Part shown: piece after piece, positions 19,073-27,092 of the stretch
How the letters are laid out: each line of letters opens with the position of its first letter
How positions within the stretch are numbered: position 1 is the stretch's first letter
From: Devosia sp. 67-54
GTDB taxonomy: Bacteria > Pseudomonadota > Alphaproteobacteria > Rhizobiales > Devosiaceae
Direction of reading: 5' to 3'
DNA length: 64,000 nt
Assembly: GCF_001899075.1 (NCBI RefSeq)
Contig: NZ_MKVA01000008.1
Span: 310,001 to 374,000 of the forward strand
Made by a program: the position numbers and the translations under genes
Notes under the pieces: generated by a model
Database searches by the model: none
Told to the model about the DNA's origin: nothing
Seen by the model: the letters and a program-made list of their open reading frames with translations, nothing else

Positions 19073-19426
19073 ATGTCGCTGCAGAAGCTTGCACGAGAAC
19101 TCGACGAAACCGCGCGCCAGACGGCCGCGATGGTGGATGGCATCACCTACGCCCTCGAGATTCTCGCCGACCCGTCGTTGAGCTGCGAAGCCTCCAAGAA
19201 GGAAGCGGTGGCCATGATCGTCAGCGCCCTGCAGGGCCAGGACCGCATCGAGCAGCGCTGCCAGAACATGGCTCTTGCCGTGCGCCAGTTCGCCCTGCTG
19301 CCGCCGACCGCGCCGGATTCCGACTACGACGAGATCTGGGCCAATCTGGTGCTCGACGAATTGCGCGTGCCGGCGCTGCACGGCGTCGCCGCCACGCCCT
19401 CGAACGGCGACGTCGACCTGTTCTAG
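19073..19426 (+). CDS. CheT-like chemotaxis protein with DxxxQ motif (putative)
   Basis: 117 residues, mainly helical, with no signal or membrane segment. Residues D-R-I-E-Q near position 60 form a DxxxQ motif on a predicted helix, the catalytic signature of CheZ and of rhizobial CheT (a CheY-P phosphatase encoded next to cheD in Sinorhizobium). Its size is close to CheT. The C-terminus ends DVDLF, like the IELF ending of CheD. Position beside cheD supports a chemotaxis role, though here it is divergent rather than downstream. Overall similarity to CheT cannot be measured here, so the function is an inference. Confidence 0.7.
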   Translation: MSLQKLARELDETARQTAAMVDGITYALEILADPSLSCEASKKEAVAMIVSALQGQDRIEQRCQNMALAVRQFALLPPTAPDSDYDEIWANLVLDELRVPALHGVAATPSNGDVDLF

Positions 19427-20059
19427 CCGCAGCGTCAGAATTGTGGGCGAGCGGACACCTCCACCGGCCCGACCGGCGATGTCAAAGAGCAGCGCCGCCT
19501 GTGACATGCGGCATGGCGAGGCTCCGCTCCCGGAGCCGGTAGACGGCGTGTAGTGAGACCGGAGCCTCGCCACGCGACCGGGGTTTGCGACCAGGTCCTG
19601 CCTTCGACCAGCCTCTTGACTGCGGCGCGCAGGGACCGCGTCGAGGTGCGGGGTCTTGCCGAGTTGGCCCCACAGCTCCAAGCCCCTCGGATGGCAACAC
19701 CCTCGGAGCGATCCCCGGACCCTGGGTGCAGGATTGGCTCACCCATGGTTCCCGGCAGAACCGGCCCGGATGGGGTCGACACCCCACCCACACCGGCCTC
19801 CCCCCGCCGACCGTTCGTCGCGACCTCGCAATCGCGAGGGGATGGAGCGGAGAGTACACCCGGGCAGGAGGGTGGTGGATTGGCGGACGGTGGATTTGTT
19901 GCAGGGGATTGTGGGGGAAGGGGAAATCGGCGGTGACGTGGGGGATAGAGGTGTCGGGGGTACTCGGTTTCGCCGTCCTCCACCGGGTGTCATCCCCGCG
20001 CAAGCGGGTGGTGGTTGGGGGGCGACGGTGCAGTCGGGGTCCTTCTTCTGACTAGGGCC
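19427..20059. repeat. Non-coding, repeat-like intergenic region inside the chemotaxis cluster
   Basis: About 630 bp without a convincing gene; the open frames on both strands are low-complexity and overlap each other. It holds several dyads: GGCGAGGCTCC (19515-19525) pairs with GGAGCCTCGCC (19561-19571), with a competing inner hairpin GGCTCC/GGAGCC (19520-19537). There is also a CCTCGC/GCGAGG hairpin near 19834 and a GTCATCCCCGCGCAAGCGGG-type sequence near 19988, which resembles dispersed alphaproteobacterial intergenic repeats. The motif GCAGTCGGG-GTCCTTC near 20030 recurs at 31850. Composition is less codon-structured than the flanks. Confidence 0.6.
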
Positions 20060-20089
20060 ACAAAAGCCAAGGGCGCCTCGCGGCGCCCT
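20060..20089 (-). terminator. Rho-independent terminator after cheW
   Basis: On the minus strand AGGGCGCC and GGCGCCCT make a perfect 8-bp stem with a 4-nt loop, followed by TGGCTTTT. It lies 25 nt after the cheW stop and ends the cheS-Y-A-W transcript. Confidence 0.88.
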
Positions 20090-20114
20090 CGATGCGATTT
20101 ACTGATTCATTGTT

Positions 20115-20603
20115 CTAGCTATCGACTTTGGCGCCGGAGACGACGGCGTGCAGGTCGATGAGGCCAACCATGCGGCTGTCGTGGGTGACGATGCCGTTGA
20201 GGAGCTCGGTGTCCATCGAATTGCCTTCCGGCACGTTGTGGATCTCGTCCTTGCTGACGGTGAGGATGTCGCTGACGGCGTCGACCAGGATGCCGACCCA
20301 TTTGTCGCCGACCGACATCACCACCACCACGTGGTTCTTGGTGGGCGAGGTCTGGCCCTCGCCGAAGCGGGCGCGCAGATCGAAGATCGGCACGATGGTG
20401 CCGCGCAGATTGATCACGCCGCGCACATATTCGCGCGTGTTGGGCAGCGGCGTCGCGCCGTTCCAGGCGCGGATCTCGCGCACCGTGGTGATCTCGACGC
20501 CATAGGTCTGCTCGCCGATCGAAAACGCGATGAGCTGCAGTGAATTCTGCGCATTGACCTGCGCGCCGGTGCCGTAATCGTCCTTGAGGGCGAGGCTTTC
20601 CAT
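20115..20603 (-). CDS. cheW: Chemotaxis coupling protein CheW
   Basis: 162 residues, a single CheW domain covering about 20-155. Conserved features are FSIGEQTYGVEI, the VREI and LPNTREYVRGVINLRGTIVP region (the receptor- and CheA-binding face) and ILVDAVSDIL. It couples the receptors to CheA. The gene is 24 nt after cheA and is followed by a strong terminator. Confidence 0.95.
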   Translation of the reverse strand: MESLALKDDYGTGAQVNAQNSLQLIAFSIGEQTYGVEITTVREIRAWNGATPLPNTREYVRGVINLRGTIVPIFDLRARFGEGQTSPTKNHVVVVMSVGDKWVGILVDAVSDILTVSKDEIHNVPEGNSMDTELLNGIVTHDSRMVGLIDLHAVVSGAKVDS

Positions 20604-20627
20604 CTTCTGATCCTTCTGCCGACCCTT

Positions 20628-22868
20628 CTAGGCGGCGTTCTTGTGCAGGCTGTTGCTCGCCTTGAGCCCCTGCACGTCCACGATGAGAGCGACGTTGCCG
20701 TCGCCCAGAATGGTGCCGCCGGCGATGCCGTCGATCGACTCGAAGTTTTCCTCGAGGCTTTTGATCACCACCTGCTGCTGGCCGATGATGTCGTCGACGA
20801 CGAGCGCGATCTTGACGCCGCCCTCGGCCTCGCACAGCACCACGAAGCGGTTGGCGAGCTCGGCATCGCCGCGCAGCTGGAAGCGCTCGGAGAGGTCGAC
20901 CACCTGCACGTATTCGCCGCGCACCCGCAGCACCTTGGCGCCGGACGGCGCGCGGCCGAAATCGGCGCGCGAGCACTGGATGGTCTCGACGATCGAGCTC
21001 AGCGGAATGACGTAGGGGCTGGGGCCGACCTTGACCAGCATGACGTCGAGCACCGCCAGCGTCAGCGGCAGCCGGAGCGTCATGCGCGTGCCCTGCCCGC
21101 TGCGGCTCTTGACGTGCACCGAGCCGCCGATCTTCTTGATGTTGGACAGCACCACGTCCATGCCGACGCCGCGCCCGGAGATGTCGCTGACCGCCTCGGC
21201 GGTGGAAAAGCCCGGCGCGAAGATGAGCTGGTCGATCTGCTCGTCGGTCGGAGTCGTGTCGGCGGCGACGATGCCCTTGTCGCACGCCACCTGCAGCACG
21301 CGCTCGCGGTTGATGCCGCCGCCATCGTCCTCGACGGCGATCAGGATGTTGCCGCCCGCCTGCTCGGCCGACAGCCGGATGGTGCCGATCTCGGGCTTGC
21401 CCAGGCGCAGCCGCTTGTCCGGCGCCTCGATACCGTGGTCGGCGGAATTGCGGATCATGTGCGTCAGCGGATCGGACAATTGCTCGATCACGGTCTTGTC
21501 GATCTCGGTGGCTTCGCCGATGGTCTCGAGCTTGATCTTCTTGCCGGTCCTGGTGGCGAGCTCGCGCACCAGCCGCGGCATGCGCGAGAACACCGATTTG
21601 ACCGGCTGCGCCCGGATGGCCATTACCGCGTCCTGCAGGCCGCGCGTGGTCTGCGCCAGCACTTCGAGGCCGCGCACCAGCTCCTGGTAGCGGGCCCTCA
21701 GCGTATCGTCCATCTGCTGGCTGAGCATCGACTGGGTGATCACCAGCTCGCCCACCATGTTGACGACGCGGTCGACCTTGTCGAGGTCGACGCGGATCGA
21801 CTGCACGCCGGCATTGCGGCGCTCCTCGGGGCCGGCGCGGCGCTCCTCGTGCTCGTCGGCGATGGCCGCCGGTTCGGCCTCGACCAGCTTGATTGCCGGC
21901 GCGGGGGCGGGCGCCGGGGCGGCGGGGCGCGCCGGCATCTCCTGTTTCACCGTCTCGGCCAGCTCGGCGAAGCTGAGCGCCGGCGAATCCGGGGGGGCAG
22001 CCGGCGCCACGAGTTGCGCCAGCTCCGCCAGCGACGGCTCGGGCGCCGGCGCGGCGCGGCTGGGCAGTTGCGCGATCGAGAGCTCGCAATTGCCCTCGAC
22101 GAATTCGAACACTTCGGCGATCGCCTCGGCGCTCGCCGTCGGCGACACCAGCGTCAGCTCCCAGGTGCAGTAGATACCGAACGGCTCGAAATCGGCGAGC
22201 GGCGGGATGTCGGTGAGCCTCGCGACCACGGTCAGCTCGCCGAAATTGGCGAGCTCGCGGAACAGCAGCAGCGGATCGTTGGCGCGCGCATAGAGCTCGC
22301 TGTGCGGCGCGAAGCGGATCTCCCAATGGCCCTTTTCGACCGTCAGCGGCGCCGAAGCGAAGCTGTCCTCGGCGGGCTCGGGCGCGGCCGGAGCGGCGGC
22401 GCCGAGATCGACCATCACCGGCACGAAGTCGATGTCGAAATCTTCCATCGGCGCCTCGGCGTCGGCCTCCCCGCCGGGGGCGTTGCCGCTGGTCAGCGCG
22501 TCGAACTGGTGCCGTTCGACGTCGCCATAGGCCGGCCCGAGGCTGGCCCCGGTCTTGGCGGCGTTGACGAAGTCGGCGACGATGTCGTTGGCCCGGATGC
22601 ACAGCGTCGTCACCGGCCCGCTGAGCTCGATGCGGCCGTCGCGCACATGGTCGAGCAGCGTCTCGTAGGCATGCGCGAAGGCCACCAGCTCGGCAAAGCC
22701 GAAGGCGCCGCCGCCGCCCTTGATCGAGTGGATGGCGCGGAACACCGCGTTCAGCCGGTCGGGCGTGCGCTCGCCCGCCTCGATGGCGGCGAACTGCTCC
22801 TCGAGCTCGGTCAAAAGCTCGGAGCATTCGTCGAAATAGGTGGCCTTGAAGTCGTCGAGATCGCTCAT
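20628..22868 (-). CDS. cheA: Chemotaxis histidine kinase CheA
   Basis: 746 residues. The HPt domain (1-105) has the phosphorylated His47 in RAIHSIKGG. A Pro/Ala-rich region and a P2-like segment (about 170-300) follow, then the P3 dimerisation helices (about 365-425), the ATPase domain with its N box (RNSADHGIE), G1 (DDGGGI) and G2 (GRGVGMDVV), and the C-terminal CheW-like P5 (about 605-740). It autophosphorylates in response to receptors and passes phosphate to CheY1, CheY2 and CheB. It lies between cheY1 and cheW in one operon. Confidence 0.96.
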   Translation of the reverse strand: MSDLDDFKATYFDECSELLTELEEQFAAIEAGERTPDRLNAVFRAIHSIKGGGGAFGFAELVAFAHAYETLLDHVRDGRIELSGPVTTLCIRANDIVADFVNAAKTGASLGPAYGDVERHQFDALTSGNAPGGEADAEAPMEDFDIDFVPVMVDLGAAAPAAPEPAEDSFASAPLTVEKGHWEIRFAPHSELYARANDPLLLFRELANFGELTVVARLTDIPPLADFEPFGIYCTWELTLVSPTASAEAIAEVFEFVEGNCELSIAQLPSRAAPAPEPSLAELAQLVAPAAPPDSPALSFAELAETVKQEMPARPAAPAPAPAPAIKLVEAEPAAIADEHEERRAGPEERRNAGVQSIRVDLDKVDRVVNMVGELVITQSMLSQQMDDTLRARYQELVRGLEVLAQTTRGLQDAVMAIRAQPVKSVFSRMPRLVRELATRTGKKIKLETIGEATEIDKTVIEQLSDPLTHMIRNSADHGIEAPDKRLRLGKPEIGTIRLSAEQAGGNILIAVEDDGGGINRERVLQVACDKGIVAADTTPTDEQIDQLIFAPGFSTAEAVSDISGRGVGMDVVLSNIKKIGGSVHVKSRSGQGTRMTLRLPLTLAVLDVMLVKVGPSPYVIPLSSIVETIQCSRADFGRAPSGAKVLRVRGEYVQVVDLSERFQLRGDAELANRFVVLCEAEGGVKIALVVDDIIGQQQVVIKSLEENFESIDGIAGGTILGDGNVALIVDVQGLKASNSLHKNAA

Positions 22869-22904
22869 TGGCGGCGTCTCCCCTTCTGGGTCAGCGCCCG
22901 AACG

Positions 22905-23264
22905 TCAGTGCACCACGCGGTGGATCACCGAGATCAGCTTCTCGGGATCGAAGGGTTTCACGATCCAGCCGGTGCCGCCCGCGGCGCGGCCCTGGTCGCG
23001 CTTGTCCTGGCTGGTCTCGGTGGTGAGGATCAGGATGGGCAGCGAATTGTGCTCGCCCGACGCGCGCACCCGCTTGATGAACTCGATGCCGTCCATCACC
23101 GGCATGTTGATGTCGGTGATCACCACGTCGACATCTTCCGTCGCCAGCACGTCGAGACCCTTCTGGCCGTCCTCGGCCTGCAGCACCTCGAACCCGGCAT
23201 TGCTCAGGGTGTGGTGCAGCATCGCGAGGATCGTGCGGGAATCGTCAACCGTCAGCACGCGCAT
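22905..23264 (-). CDS. cheY1: Chemotaxis response regulator, CheY1-type
   Basis: A 119-residue receiver domain with VDDSRT, the phospho-acceptor Asp in VITDINMP (about residue 51), Thr in ILTTE and Lys in VKPFD. Its place directly after cheS and before cheA matches rhizobial CheY1, which acts as a phosphate sink for CheA rather than as the main motor ligand. The role is assigned from gene order and is an inference. The start lies 6 nt after the cheS stop. Confidence 0.92.
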   Translation of the reverse strand: MRVLTVDDSRTILAMLHHTLSNAGFEVLQAEDGQKGLDVLATEDVDVVITDINMPVMDGIEFIKRVRASGEHNSLPILILTTETSQDKRDQGRAAGGTGWIVKPFDPEKLISVIHRVVH

Positions 23265-23270
23265 GCGCCA

Positions 23271-23561
23271 TTATCCTTTCATCAAACCCGAAAAGCTCGC
23301 GCCCAGGCCGAGCCGGTCGATGGCCGCGAGCATGGAGGCGCTGGCCCCCGAAATGGCGAACGGGAAATTGCTGCGCCGCGAGGTTTCGGCGGCGCTGATC
23401 AGCATCAGGAGCGCATTGGTCGCCACGCGCTCGACCTTGCTGGCGTCGATCTCGACGGCGCCGGTCTCGACGCAGTCGATCAATCCGTCGCGCACGATGT
23501 CGAGCGCGTCCAGATCGACGATCGCCGGCAATGCCACGACCCGCGCCGCTGCTTCGGACAT
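23271..23561 (-). CDS. cheS: STAS-domain protein, CheS-like
   Basis: 96 residues, a single STAS-like fold (strand-helix alternation, EIDASKVERVATNALLML in the switch loop). In Sinorhizobium meliloti a 97-residue protein in the same position (cheS-cheY1-cheA-cheW) binds CheA and speeds removal of phosphate from CheY1. Length and order match here, so the same role is likely but not proven. It is the first gene of this minus-strand operon. The promoter should lie in the 103 nt between it and the hydrolase gene. Confidence 0.82.
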   Translation of the reverse strand: MSEAAARVVALPAIVDLDALDIVRDGLIDCVETGAVEIDASKVERVATNALLMLISAAETSRRSNFPFAISGASASMLAAIDRLGLGASFSGLMKG

Positions 23562-23664
23562 GAAGAGGCCGTCCCCCGAGGGTGTTTCCCTGGCCGGCAG
23601 TGTCCATGCGAACGGTTTAAGAAGTGCTAACCGTGTTCGCCCGGCAGCGCGAAAATCGCTGCTG

Positions 23665-24705
23665 TTACGGGCCTTTCACCGCCCTGAGGATGGGCCCGGC
23701 GTCGCGCTCGACATCGAGCTCGGCGAGCGTCGCCGGCGTCCATTTCGGCGCCTGGTCCTTGTCCACCAGCACCGCCCGCACGCCCTCGGCGAAATCCGGC
23801 CGCCGCGCCATCACCCGGGCGAGGCGGAGGTCCATCGCCAGCGTCGCGGTCACGTCCATCAGCCGCCGCGCCGCGTGCTGGGCAAAGAAGGTCGCGACCA
23901 GCGAGCCCGGCGAGCGGGTGGGCAGCAGCGCCGCGATCTCACCCAGCGCCGGCACCGCCGCCACCGCGGCGACGAACTCGGCCGGCGACTCGGCGGGCTC
24001 CGCCGGCAGCAGATCGGCGAGGGCGCAGAACGGCGCCGCACCCGCCACCACGGAGTCCGCCTGCATCAGCCGGCCGATGGCGGCGGCCGGCTCGGGCGCG
24101 GCGGCCGCGCCCGCGAGGTCGGCGCGGAGGCCGGCGACGCGCTCGGGCGCCACCACCGCGTCGGCGAGGCCGAGCGCCACCGCGTCGGCGGCCCCGACGC
24201 TGGCGCCCGACAGCATGAACAGCAGCGCCCGGTTGAGCGGCGCCTTGGCCAGAATGGCGTTGACCCCGACATCGCCGAAAAAGCCGATCGCCGATTCCGG
24301 CATGGCGAAGCGCGCCCCCGGCTGCGTGAAGCGGAAGCCGCAATGGCCGGCGATGCCGATGCCACCGCCCATGGTGATGCCGTGCCCCAGGACCGCCAGC
24401 GGCTTGGGATAGGTGGCAATCAGCCGGTTCATCTCGTATTCCGAGGCGAAATACGCATCGGCCAGCTCCGGCGTGCCCGCCACGACCAGCGCCCGCGCCG
24501 CCCGCACGTCGCCGCCCGAGCAGAAGCCCTTGGGCGAATTGCCCTCGAACAGCACCGCCCCGATGCCCGGATCGTCGCGCCAGCCGAGCAGCGCCGCCTT
24601 GATGCCTTCGATCATCGACAGGCTGAGCGCATTGATGGCCGCCGGCCGGTCGAGCGCGATGCGGCCCAGATGGCCGTCGGTGGAAATCAGGAGGTCGTCG
24701 GTCAT
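23665..24705 (-). CDS. 3-hydroxyisobutyryl-CoA hydrolase (enoyl-CoA hydratase superfamily)
   Basis: 346 residues with a crotonase fold. An N-terminal GRIALDRPAAINAL is followed by the oxyanion-hole FCSGGDVRA and the GITMGGGIGIAGH loop. A C-terminal extension contains RRPDFAEGVRAVLVDKDQAPKW, the arrangement that separates HIBCH-type hydrolases from plain hydratases. It releases 3-hydroxyisobutyrate in valine breakdown, consistent with the branched-chain amino acid uptake genes in the window, though those are 13 kb away. It is oriented upstream of cheS, but the intervening gap makes co-transcription uncertain. Confidence 0.9.
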   Translation of the reverse strand: MTDDLLISTDGHLGRIALDRPAAINALSLSMIEGIKAALLGWRDDPGIGAVLFEGNSPKGFCSGGDVRAARALVVAGTPELADAYFASEYEMNRLIATYPKPLAVLGHGITMGGGIGIAGHCGFRFTQPGARFAMPESAIGFFGDVGVNAILAKAPLNRALLFMLSGASVGAADAVALGLADAVVAPERVAGLRADLAGAAAAPEPAAAIGRLMQADSVVAGAAPFCALADLLPAEPAESPAEFVAAVAAVPALGEIAALLPTRSPGSLVATFFAQHAARRLMDVTATLAMDLRLARVMARRPDFAEGVRAVLVDKDQAPKWTPATLAELDVERDAGPILRAVKGP

Positions 24706-24819
24706 GACGTGTTCCTAGCCTGACTGAGCAGTCGGCACCACCCTCTGCTGCAGCCGGCGGCGATCTTCCGCAATCTCCCGTTTCCCTCGCTCACCTTCAA
24801 TGCTAGACCCCGCCGCGAC

Positions 24820-26151
24820 ATGCCGACCTACCAGCCTTTGACCAATGTGCATCTGACCGGGCTTGCCCGCGACCTGGCCCGGCGCGCCGACGAGAACCGG
24901 CCGATCCGCATCGGCGTCATCGGCTCGGGCGAGATGGGCACCGACCTCGTAACCCAGGGCATGCTGATGCGCGGCATCGAGGTGGCGGCCATCGCCACGC
25001 GCCGGCCGCACACCGCGCTCGAGGCCACCGCGATTGCCTATGGCGACACCTCGCACGCCGTCGAGGCCGAGACGCTGGGCAAGGTGTCGGCCGCCATCGG
25101 CCAGCACAAGCTCGCCATCACCTCGGCCGACGTGCTGGTCAAGACGCCCGAGATCGACGTGGTCATCGACGCCACCGGCAAGCCGGGCGTCGCCGCCGAC
25201 TACGATCTGATGGCGATGGAGCACGGCAAGCACCTGGTGATGATGAACGTCGAGGCCGACGTCACCATCGGGCCCTACCTCAAGCAGCAGGCCGACCGGC
25301 TGGGGGTGGTGTATTCGGTGGGCGCCGGCGACGAGCCGTCGAGCTGCATGGAGCTGATCGAGTTCGCCACCGCGCTCGGCTACCGCATCGTGTCGGCCGG
25401 CAAGGGCAAGAACAACCCGCTCAACCACGACGCCGTGCCCGACGATTATCGCGAGGAAGCGGCGCGCCGCAACATGAACCCGCGCATGCTGGTGGAGTTC
25501 GTCGACGGCAGCAAGACCATGGTCGAGATGTGCGCCATCGCCAACGCCACCGGCCTCGTTCCCGATGTTCCGGGCATGCATGGCCCGAAGGCCGACCGCG
25601 ACCAGATGGTCAAGGTGCTGATCCCCAGGGAAGATGGCGGCATCCTTGACAGCAAGGGCGTCGTCGACTTCACCATCGGCAAGGGCGTGGCGCCCGGTGT
25701 GTTCGTGATCGTCGAGGCCGAGCATCCGCGCATCATCGAGCGCATGGACGATCTGCACGTCGGGCACGGGCCGTATTATTCGTTCTTCCGCCCCTACCAT
25801 CTGACCTCGCTGGAAGTGCCGCTGACCGCCGCCAGAATCATGCTCTACGGGCGCCCCGACATGGTGCCGCTGCCCAATCCGGTGGCGGAAGTGTGCGCCG
25901 TGGCCAAGCGCGACCTCGCGATCGGCGAGAGCTTCGATGCCATCGGCGAGACCTGCTACCGCAGCTTCATCCTCAGGATCGGCGACGCCCGCGCCAAACA
26001 GGCCGTGCCGGTCGGACTGCTCGAAGGCGGCAAGGTGATCGCGCCGGTCAGGAAGGGCGAGCTCTTGACCCGCCACAATGCCGCGCCCGACCAGACGACG
26101 CGGCTCTATGCGCTGCGGCAGCGGCAGGACCAGATGTTCGGGCTGAGCTGA
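24820..26151 (+). CDS. DRL-type (DXR-like) NAD(P)-dependent oxidoreductase with SAF-like C-terminus
   Basis: 443 residues. An N-terminal Rossmann domain (GVIGSGEMGTDLV near residue 33) is followed by a catalytic part similar to homoserine-dehydrogenase-like enzymes (IDATGKPGVAADYDLMAMEHGKH) and a C-terminal SAF-like domain from about residue 345. This is the layout of the DRL family, named for the Brucella enzyme that replaces DXR in the first committed step of the MEP isoprenoid pathway. The family also contains members with other or unknown substrates, so the reaction cannot be fixed from sequence alone. The following SDR gene overlaps its stop codon. Confidence 0.8.
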   Translation: MPTYQPLTNVHLTGLARDLARRADENRPIRIGVIGSGEMGTDLVTQGMLMRGIEVAAIATRRPHTALEATAIAYGDTSHAVEAETLGKVSAAIGQHKLAITSADVLVKTPEIDVVIDATGKPGVAADYDLMAMEHGKHLVMMNVEADVTIGPYLKQQADRLGVVYSVGAGDEPSSCMELIEFATALGYRIVSAGKGKNNPLNHDAVPDDYREEAARRNMNPRMLVEFVDGSKTMVEMCAIANATGLVPDVPGMHGPKADRDQMVKVLIPREDGGILDSKGVVDFTIGKGVAPGVFVIVEAEHPRIIERMDDLHVGHGPYYSFFRPYHLTSLEVPLTAARIMLYGRPDMVPLPNPVAEVCAVAKRDLAIGESFDAIGETCYRSFILRIGDARAKQAVPVGLLEGGKVIAPVRKGELLTRHNAAPDQTTRLYALRQRQDQMFGLS

Positions 26152-26699
26152 TGGCCATCCTCATCCTCGGCTCCGAGGGCAATATCGGCCGGCGCCTGCG
26201 CGCCGCGTTTCCCGGCGCCATCGGCATCGACCGCGCCGCCGGCGCCGACATCGTCGCCGACCTCGCCGACCTCGACTACGACGCCCCGGCGATCCGCGCC
26301 GCCTTTGCGCAGGCCGAGGGCCTGATCCACGTCGCCACCTCCTACGACGTCGACGATCCGCCCGCGGTGCACTGGGCCGCGGTGCGCGACACGGCGCGGC
26401 TGCTCGCCGCCTGCGACCGCTACGACATCAAGCGCGTGGTGCTCCCCTCCTCCGACTGGGCGCAGCCGCGCACCCGCTGGGCGGCGCACCAGATCAACCC
26501 CTATGGGCATTCCAAGCGCGTGTTCGAGGCGATGGCCGAGATGTACAGCGCCACTCCCGGCCGCGTCGCCGTGGCCCTGCGCTTCGGCTGGGTGCCGCGC
26601 CACCCCGACGAGCTGCTGACCGCCAGCGACTGGCTCAAGGCCAATTACTGGGACGACGCGCGGCTGGTCGGCCAGGTGCATGGCGCGCTCGGGCTGTAG
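26151..26699 (+). CDS. Short NAD(P)-dependent epimerase/dehydratase-like protein
   Basis: 182 residues, far shorter than the roughly 300 of typical extended SDR epimerases. The N-terminal cofactor motif is LILGSEGNIGRR, a catalytic-type Tyr-x3-Lys is seen in PYGHSKR near residue 121, and a Ser pair in LPSSDW precedes it. The C-terminal substrate domain is reduced to a short tail. The ATG overlaps the stop of the DRL-like gene (TGATG), so the two are translated together and may act on related substrates. The substrate is unknown. Confidence 0.78.
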   Translation: MAILILGSEGNIGRRLRAAFPGAIGIDRAAGADIVADLADLDYDAPAIRAAFAQAEGLIHVATSYDVDDPPAVHWAAVRDTARLLAACDRYDIKRVVLPSSDWAQPRTRWAAHQINPYGHSKRVFEAMAEMYSATPGRVAVALRFGWVPRHPDELLTASDWLKANYWDDARLVGQVHGALGL

Positions 26700-26759
26700 C
26701 GTCGGATGCCGGTGAGCAGATGGACTGGACGGCGAGTTTTCAACCATTCGGGGCACACC

Positions 26760-27092
26760 ATGATCTGGCTCTATGATCTGGCTTATTTCGTCGGCGGCAT
26801 GTTCCTTGCAAACGCCGTTCCACATTTCGTGCATGGCGTTGCGGGCAAGCCGTTTCAATCGCCCTTTGCCCGGCCGCGCGGCATCGCGCAATCGAGTTCG
26901 GTGGTCAACATGGCGTGGGCGCTGGTGAACCTGGTCATCGCCTGGCTGCTGCTCGCGCGGGTCGGCAGCTTCGACCTGCGCGATCTCGGCGACGCGCTGA
27001 GCCTCGGCATCGGCGTGGCCTTCATCGGCCTGTTCCTCGCCTATCATTTCGGCCGCCACAATGGCGGCAACAGCCCGGCGACAACGCCATGA
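26760..27092 (+). CDS. Small membrane protein of unknown function
   Basis: 110 residues with three hydrophobic segments (about 3-25, 46-66 and 80-100) and a short polar ending. I do not recognise a characterised family. GGGG about 6-9 nt upstream supports the ATG at 26760 over an in-frame upstream start at 26706. Its stop overlaps the next ATG (ATGA), tying it to the isochorismatase-fold gene. Confidence 0.68.
   Translation: MIWLYDLAYFVGGMFLANAVPHFVHGVAGKPFQSPFARPRGIAQSSSVVNMAWALVNLVIAWLLLARVGSFDLRDLGDALSLGIGVAFIGLFLAYHFGRHNGGNSPATTP

Noticed and set aside
19435-20055. Several open frames on both strands between the cheT-like gene and cheW
   Set aside because: They overlap one another, are rich in Pro/Gly/Arg and end in repeat sequence; none has a ribosome site or a family.
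20643-23630. Open frame of 995 codons on the + strand across the cheA operon
   Set aside because: Shadow of cheA, cheY1 and cheS; no protein-like features.
26706-26759. Longer start for the small membrane protein at 26760
   Set aside because: The added residues are polar and the upstream start lacks a ribosome site; the ATG at 26760 begins directly with the first membrane segment.
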